Shown here: piece after piece, positions 60,411 through 64,000 of the stretch
Position numbering within the stretch: position 1 is the first letter of the stretch
Layout of the letters: the number at the start of each line of letters is the position of its first letter
Position numbers and translations under genes: made by a program
Notes under the pieces: model-generated
What the model was told of the DNA's origin: nothing
The model's database searches: none
What the model saw: only the letters and a program-made list of their open reading frames with translations
Assembly: GCA_015069575.1 (NCBI GenBank)
Contig: SVIH01000008.1
Location: 17,766 to 81,765 of the forward strand
Reading direction: 5' to 3'
From: Clostridiales bacterium
GTDB lineage: Bacteria; Bacillota; Clostridia; Christensenellales; QALW01
DNA: 64,000 nucleotides

Positions 60411-62432
60411 ATGGAATTAAATGTACTAAAGGGATTAGGTCCTAAACGAATTGAATCATTAAATAAGCTTGATATTTTTTGTGTTGAGGATCTTGTGTCT
60501 TATCTTCCTATAACATATAGGGATTTGACTGTTATTTCAAAAATTAACGCGGCGGCTGTAGATACACCGTCGCTTTTTAAGGTTAGAGTCTTACAGCGTC
60601 CTATTGTAAAATATCCAAGAAAAAATTTCAGTATTACTACTTGCGAAATTGAAGATGTTTCCGGAAAAGCACAGGCAATTTGGTTTAATCAACCGTATAT
60701 TGCAAAAAATATTAAAGAAAATACTGATGTTTTTTTATATGGCAGTATTGAAATTAAACAAGGTAAACGAAGGCTTATGAATCCAAGTATTGAGCATGAA
60801 GATGAACTGCAGATTGTTCCTGTTTATCGTTTACCTTTATCAAGCAGTTTAAATCAAAAATCAATGCGCAGTATTATGAAACAGGCAATACAATATTGTG
60901 CAAATAATGAGCCTGAAGTTTTTGATGATGATTTTAGAATAAAACATAAACTTGCTTTAAGAAAGTATGCTATTAAAAATATTCATTTTCCTGAAAATAA
61001 TAGTGCATTGCTTGCTTCGAAAAGACGGTTATCTTTTGAAGAACTTATAAATATTCAACTTTATATAAAATTAAGAAAAAAACAAAACGAAAAAGAAGCA
61101 GGAAAAGTTTTTGATATTAACGAACAAATTGTTATTGATTTTGTAAAAAAGTTACCTTATAAGTTAACAAGCAAACAAATAAAAGCAATTAAGGAAATAT
61201 ATTCTGATGTAACAAGCGGAAAAGCAATGAATCGTCTTGTACAAGGCGATGTTGGTTGTGGTAAAACAATAGTTGCCTTTATTTCTATGTTGTTTGCATC
61301 AATCAACGGTGGACAGAGTGCTTTAATGGCACCTACTGAAATTTTAGCAAGGCAACATTATTTGCAACTTATTGAATTCTTTGGCGAAGATAATGTGTGC
61401 TTTTTATCCGGCTCACTTTCTGTTGCCGAAAAAAGAGAAGTTTTGGATAAGATTAAAAGCGGACAGGCAAAGTTTATTGTTGGCACCAATGCTTTGATTC
61501 AAAAAAGTGTTATATATAATAATCTTTTGCTTGTTATTTGTGATGAACAACACCGATTTGGCGTTAAACAAAGGGCAAAACTATTTAATAAAGGCAATTC
61601 GCCGCATACACTTGTTATGTCTGCTACGCCGATTCCAAGAACGCTTTCATTAATAGTGTTTGGCGATCTTGATATTTCAATTATTGATGAAATGCCTGCA
61701 GGCAGAAAAAAAGTATCCACTTCTGTTATAACAAAAAGTAGGGAAGCGGATATGCTTAAATATATAAGAAATGAACTTTTACAAGGCAGACAAGCCTACT
61801 TTGTATGCCCGTTAATTGAAGAAGACGAAGAAAGTACTTTAATTTCTGCAGAAGGTTTGTTTGAAGAATTAAATAGTGGTTATTTATCTGATATTCCTAT
61901 TGCTTTAATGCACGGTAAAATGAGTGCGGAAGAAAAAAACAAGGTGATGGATGCCTTTAATAAAGGCGAAATTAAGGCTTTAATTTCAACAACCGTTATA
62001 GAGGTAGGGGTAAATGTTAAAAACGCCACAATAATGGTTATTTACGGTTGTGATAGATTTGGTTTATCACAGTTACATCAGCTTCGCGGCCGTGTTGGTA
62101 GGGGTGAATTACAATCCTATTGTTTCTTATTAACTGAATCCCAAAATGAGAATACTTTTGAGCGCTTAACTATTATGGCGAAGAATTCTAACGGATTTGA
62201 TATTGCCCAATTTGATTATGAAATGCGTGGACCCGGTGACTATTTAGGTAAAAGGCAAAGTGGTATTGCAGAAGCAAGATTTTCTTATGCTTTATCCAAC
62301 ACTTTGCTTTTAAAAGAAACACAAACTGTACTTAATAATGAAATCTTACCTCAAATTGAAAAATATGATTTTCTTATTAAATGTATAAATGAAAAATTTG
62401 ATCGGGAATTAGAAGATATAGCCTACAACTAA
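60411..62432 (+). CDS. recG: ATP-dependent DNA helicase RecG
   Basis: Fork-reversal helicase of 673 residues. The N-terminal wedge/OB domain lies at about 30-160 (DLVSYLPITYRDLTVI). Helicase motif I is QGDVGCGKTIVA (near 283), motif II DEQHRFGVKQR (near 380), and the C-terminal motifs include MSATPIPRTLSLIVFGDLD, TVIEVGVNV and HQLRGRVGRGELQSYCFL. Length is normal. It follows the methyltransferase gene by 8 nt with RBS taaggatt. Confidence 0.96.
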   Translation: MELNVLKGLGPKRIESLNKLDIFCVEDLVSYLPITYRDLTVISKINAAAVDTPSLFKVRVLQRPIVKYPRKNFSITTCEIEDVSGKAQAIWFNQPYIAKNIKENTDVFLYGSIEIKQGKRRLMNPSIEHEDELQIVPVYRLPLSSSLNQKSMRSIMKQAIQYCANNEPEVFDDDFRIKHKLALRKYAIKNIHFPENNSALLASKRRLSFEELINIQLYIKLRKKQNEKEAGKVFDINEQIVIDFVKKLPYKLTSKQIKAIKEIYSDVTSGKAMNRLVQGDVGCGKTIVAFISMLFASINGGQSALMAPTEILARQHYLQLIEFFGEDNVCFLSGSLSVAEKREVLDKIKSGQAKFIVGTNALIQKSVIYNNLLLVICDEQHRFGVKQRAKLFNKGNSPHTLVMSATPIPRTLSLIVFGDLDISIIDEMPAGRKKVSTSVITKSREADMLKYIRNELLQGRQAYFVCPLIEEDEESTLISAEGLFEELNSGYLSDIPIALMHGKMSAEEKNKVMDAFNKGEIKALISTTVIEVGVNVKNATIMVIYGCDRFGLSQLHQLRGRVGRGELQSYCFLLTESQNENTFERLTIMAKNSNGFDIAQFDYEMRGPGDYLGKRQSGIAEARFSYALSNTLLLKETQTVLNNEILPQIEKYDFLIKCINEKFDRELEDIAYN

Positions 62433-62514
62433 AATTTACCAACAAATTATTTTGCATAACTTTCCTTGTTCTGTTAAAAATAAAAACAGAATCTCAAAGG
62501 GAGGTGAAAAAACT

Positions 62515-62688
62515 ATGGCAAAGTCAGGTAAGGCAGCACTTGAAAATATGAAGTACGAAGTTGCTAACAGCCTTGGCGTTAATATGAAAAAGGGTTACAA
62601 CGGTGACCTTTCTTCAAAGGATAACGGCCGTGTTGGTGGCGAAATGGTTCGCAGAATGGTTGAACAGTACGAACAGAATAACAAGTAA
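62515..62688 (+). CDS. Small acid-soluble spore protein, alpha/beta type
   Basis: Protein of 57 residues from ATG 62515, 9 nt after GGGAGGTG. It contains the alpha/beta-SASP pattern ENMKYEVANSLGVNMKKGYN (with the Gpr-like region) and GRVGGEMVRRMVEQYE, close to major SspA/SspB/SspC-type proteins. It binds and protects spore DNA. An earlier in-frame ATG at 62452 would add 21 residues including the RBS region and is rejected. Second SASP gene in this window. Confidence 0.92.
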   Translation: MAKSGKAALENMKYEVANSLGVNMKKGYNGDLSSKDNGRVGGEMVRRMVEQYEQNNK

Positions 62689-62702
62689 TTATTTTTAAAA
62701 AA

Positions 62703-62742
62703 TAAAGCAGAACAGTTTTTATAAATTGTTCTGCTTTGTTAT
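62703..62742 (+). terminator. Terminator after the second spore protein gene
   Basis: Stem AAAGCAGAACAG/TTGTTCTGCTTT (62703-62714 and about 62726-62738), one mispair; the T tail is short. Confidence 0.7.
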
Positions 62743-63898
62743 TACATACTTTATCGCAGAAAAGCTTTTTAACGATGCTGACGGTTTAGAACGCTTGTTA
62801 AAATCATTAGAGCATAAAACAATGCGTGATTTCGTGCAGACCAAACTTGATGTTATCCGCAAGCTTATTAACAAGATAAAAGGCGTTGACAATTCCTTTG
62901 AAGAAGATTTACGCAGTTTAGAAAAGAAATTCTCTAAAATGCTTAAAGAAACCGCCAAAAATGAAAAAAGCACCGGGGAAGGTGTTAAGTATGATATAAA
63001 TATAAAAGATATATTAACTATGGATATTGATTGGGATGATGACAACCATAGTTCAATAAAAACCCAATTAAAGCAACATTCTGGCGAATTAGAGAAAATG
63101 GAAGAGGTTGCTAATGTAACATACGATAAAGCAAAAGGAAAGCCTTATTACGAACAATTAAATGAAGTTTTAAAAAATCGGTTTGGTTATAAAATTCAAA
63201 GAAGAGATTTTGGCACAATTTCTTTTGACGATAAAGCAATTCAAGGTGTGAGAAAGTATATAAACAGCGATGCTGAAGCAGCTGCTTTGATTGCTGCACC
63301 AGATGTTTTAAAAAAAGGAAAAGCAATAAGCGGTCATAAAAATCACAAAAACAAGGGGTTTCCTTCCGTTGTTTTTGCTGCCCCTGCATTGTTGAATGGA
63401 AAACGTGGCAATGTAGCGGTATCAGTTCTTTATGGTCAAGGAAAGAGGGTGCATTCTATACGCGTGCTAACGCCTGAAGGGAATGTTTTTTTATTAGATA
63501 AAATAAAAAACACAGAACCTACAACGTTGGTAGCATCGCAAGAAAGCAATGTTGAGCCAACCATCAGCACTGTGTCTAACTATAAAATACCACAAACCAA
63601 ACAAAATGTCAATATAAAATCATCAATCCCTTTAAAAAATAATACTGATGCGGATATTAGGCATTCAATAACCGATGATACCATTTCAACCCGTTCAGCC
63701 CTTGCAGATGCATTAAGCACTTTAACGCAAGATGAATCCGAAATGCGCATTATTGAAGATTATAAAAACGCGGTAGCGGATATTGATAAGGCTCAGGCAA
63801 GGTTGGACCAGGTAAACGCTGATATTAAACAGATTTTGTTTACGCCAGGACAAATGGACGAAAAAAACCCGCATTTTGATATGCACCCCAAAAGTTAG
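62726..63898 (+). pseudogene. Truncated large polyvalent-protein/MuF-like fragment
   Basis: An open frame of 390 codons that begins inside the preceding terminator with no RBS. The last five codons (MHPKS) lie in the IS end. Recognisable content starts near 62746: YFIAEKLFNDADGLERLLKS, then a helical DFVQTKLDVIRKLINKIKG segment of the kind seen in very large phage/ICE polyvalent proteins. Later comes a beta-rich globular domain (NRFGYKIQRRDFGTIS through VLTPEGNVFLLDK) that resembles barnase/EndoU-like effector domains, not proven. The C-terminal part has coiled coil (DIDKAQARLDQVNADIKQ). I interpret it as a 5'- and 3'-truncated remnant. Confidence 0.6.
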
Positions 63899-64000
63899 AC
63901 ACTTTTGGAGGTGCATATTTTTATGGCAAAAAAAGGAACAATACAACAAAAATATAGTGCAGATTTTAAGATATCTGTTATAATGGATATGCGAGAACAC
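63882..64000 (+). mobile_element. IS3-family insertion element, left end only
   Basis: Its terminal sequence TGCACCCCAAAAGT-TAGAC (63882-63900) is followed by ACTTTTGGAGGTGCA (63901-63915), a near-palindrome typical of IS3/IS150-type ends. The transposase reading frame starts 8 nt later and leaves the window. Right end and target duplication are outside. Confidence 0.72.
63923..64000 (+). CDS. IS3-family transposase OrfA, N-terminal part only
   Basis: The first 26 residues (MAKKGTIQQKYSADFKISVI and onward) match the start of helix-turn-helix OrfA proteins of IS3-type elements (KYSADFKISVIMDM). RBS ttggaggtg precedes the ATG. The rest lies beyond the window. Confidence 0.75.
   Translation, partial: MAKKGTIQQKYSADFKISVIMDMREH

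Overview
The window is AT-rich chromosomal DNA of an endospore-forming member of the Clostridia (Firmicutes). The evidence is a complete spoIIIAA-AH operon, an uninterrupted sigK, two small acid-soluble spore protein genes, an ireB-ruvX-DUF1292 cluster, a dnaG-rpoD operon, a T-box leader on proS and a class A RNase P RNA. Genus cannot be fixed from sequence alone; the genes fit an anaerobic, gut-type clostridium.

Layout. 1-5.5 kb: two class V aminotransferase-fold genes, one truncated by the window edge, flank a DUF3343 sulfur/selenium carrier-like gene; then a PRC-barrel protein, an AI-2E-type permease and ireB-ruvX-DUF1292. 5.5-11.5 kb: dgt, dnaG, rpoD, trmK, a Nif3-like gene and a zinc-ribbon coiled-coil gene. 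11.56-11.88 kb: rnpB. 11.97-16.5 kb: the spoIIIA operon. 16.57-16.81 kb: a strongly promoted, highly structured RNA ending in an intrinsic terminator, directly ahead of a 1273-residue collagen-like protein (16.8-20.7 kb). 20.7-27 kb: rpmB, tRNA-Arg, a two-component system, a spore protein, an SH3 protein, a CapA-like protein and an unassigned glycosidase-like protein. 27.1-28.8 kb: a two-gene SufC/SufB-D-like Fe-S assembly pair. 28.9-35.9 kb: an aromatic amino acid operon (aroF-tyrA-aroB-aroA-pheA-aroEK fusion) ending in an ECF S component. 36-44.7 kb: gdhA, a Gfo/Idh oxidoreductase divergent from an AraC regulator, a radical SAM gene, topB, sigK and a YugP-like protease. 44.8-51 kb: prfC, glycolytic pgk-tpiA-gpmI and degV. 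51-57 kb: an M20 peptidase, rplM-rpsI, tRNA-Leu, T-box/proS and an Fe-S aldo/keto reductase. 57-62.7 kb: tRNA-Arg, tmk, a thioredoxin with a CMPC active site, a solitary DNA methyltransferase, recG and a second spore protein. 62.7-64 kb: a truncated phage/ICE-type large-protein remnant cut by an IS3-family element that runs off the window.

Most genes are co-oriented on the plus strand and packed with 1-17 nt overlaps. Many starts were placed downstream of the longest possible frame, at ATGs preceded by a good ribosome binding site. About twenty promoters were located, mostly sigma-A type with a 17-nt spacer, plus two sigma-E-like sites ahead of spoIIIA and sigK.

The best candidate for something undescribed is the RNA at about 16602-16812. 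It has consensus TTGACA/17/TATAAT, two stacked long-range helices of 11 and 12 bp, a 9-bp pseudoknot-forming pairing and a UUCG-capped terminator. Only 22 nt separate that terminator from the collagen-like gene, so the gene must depend on read-through or an internal promoter. The RNA may belong to a known class (the raiA motif is one to test) or be a new cis-regulator; this cannot be decided here.
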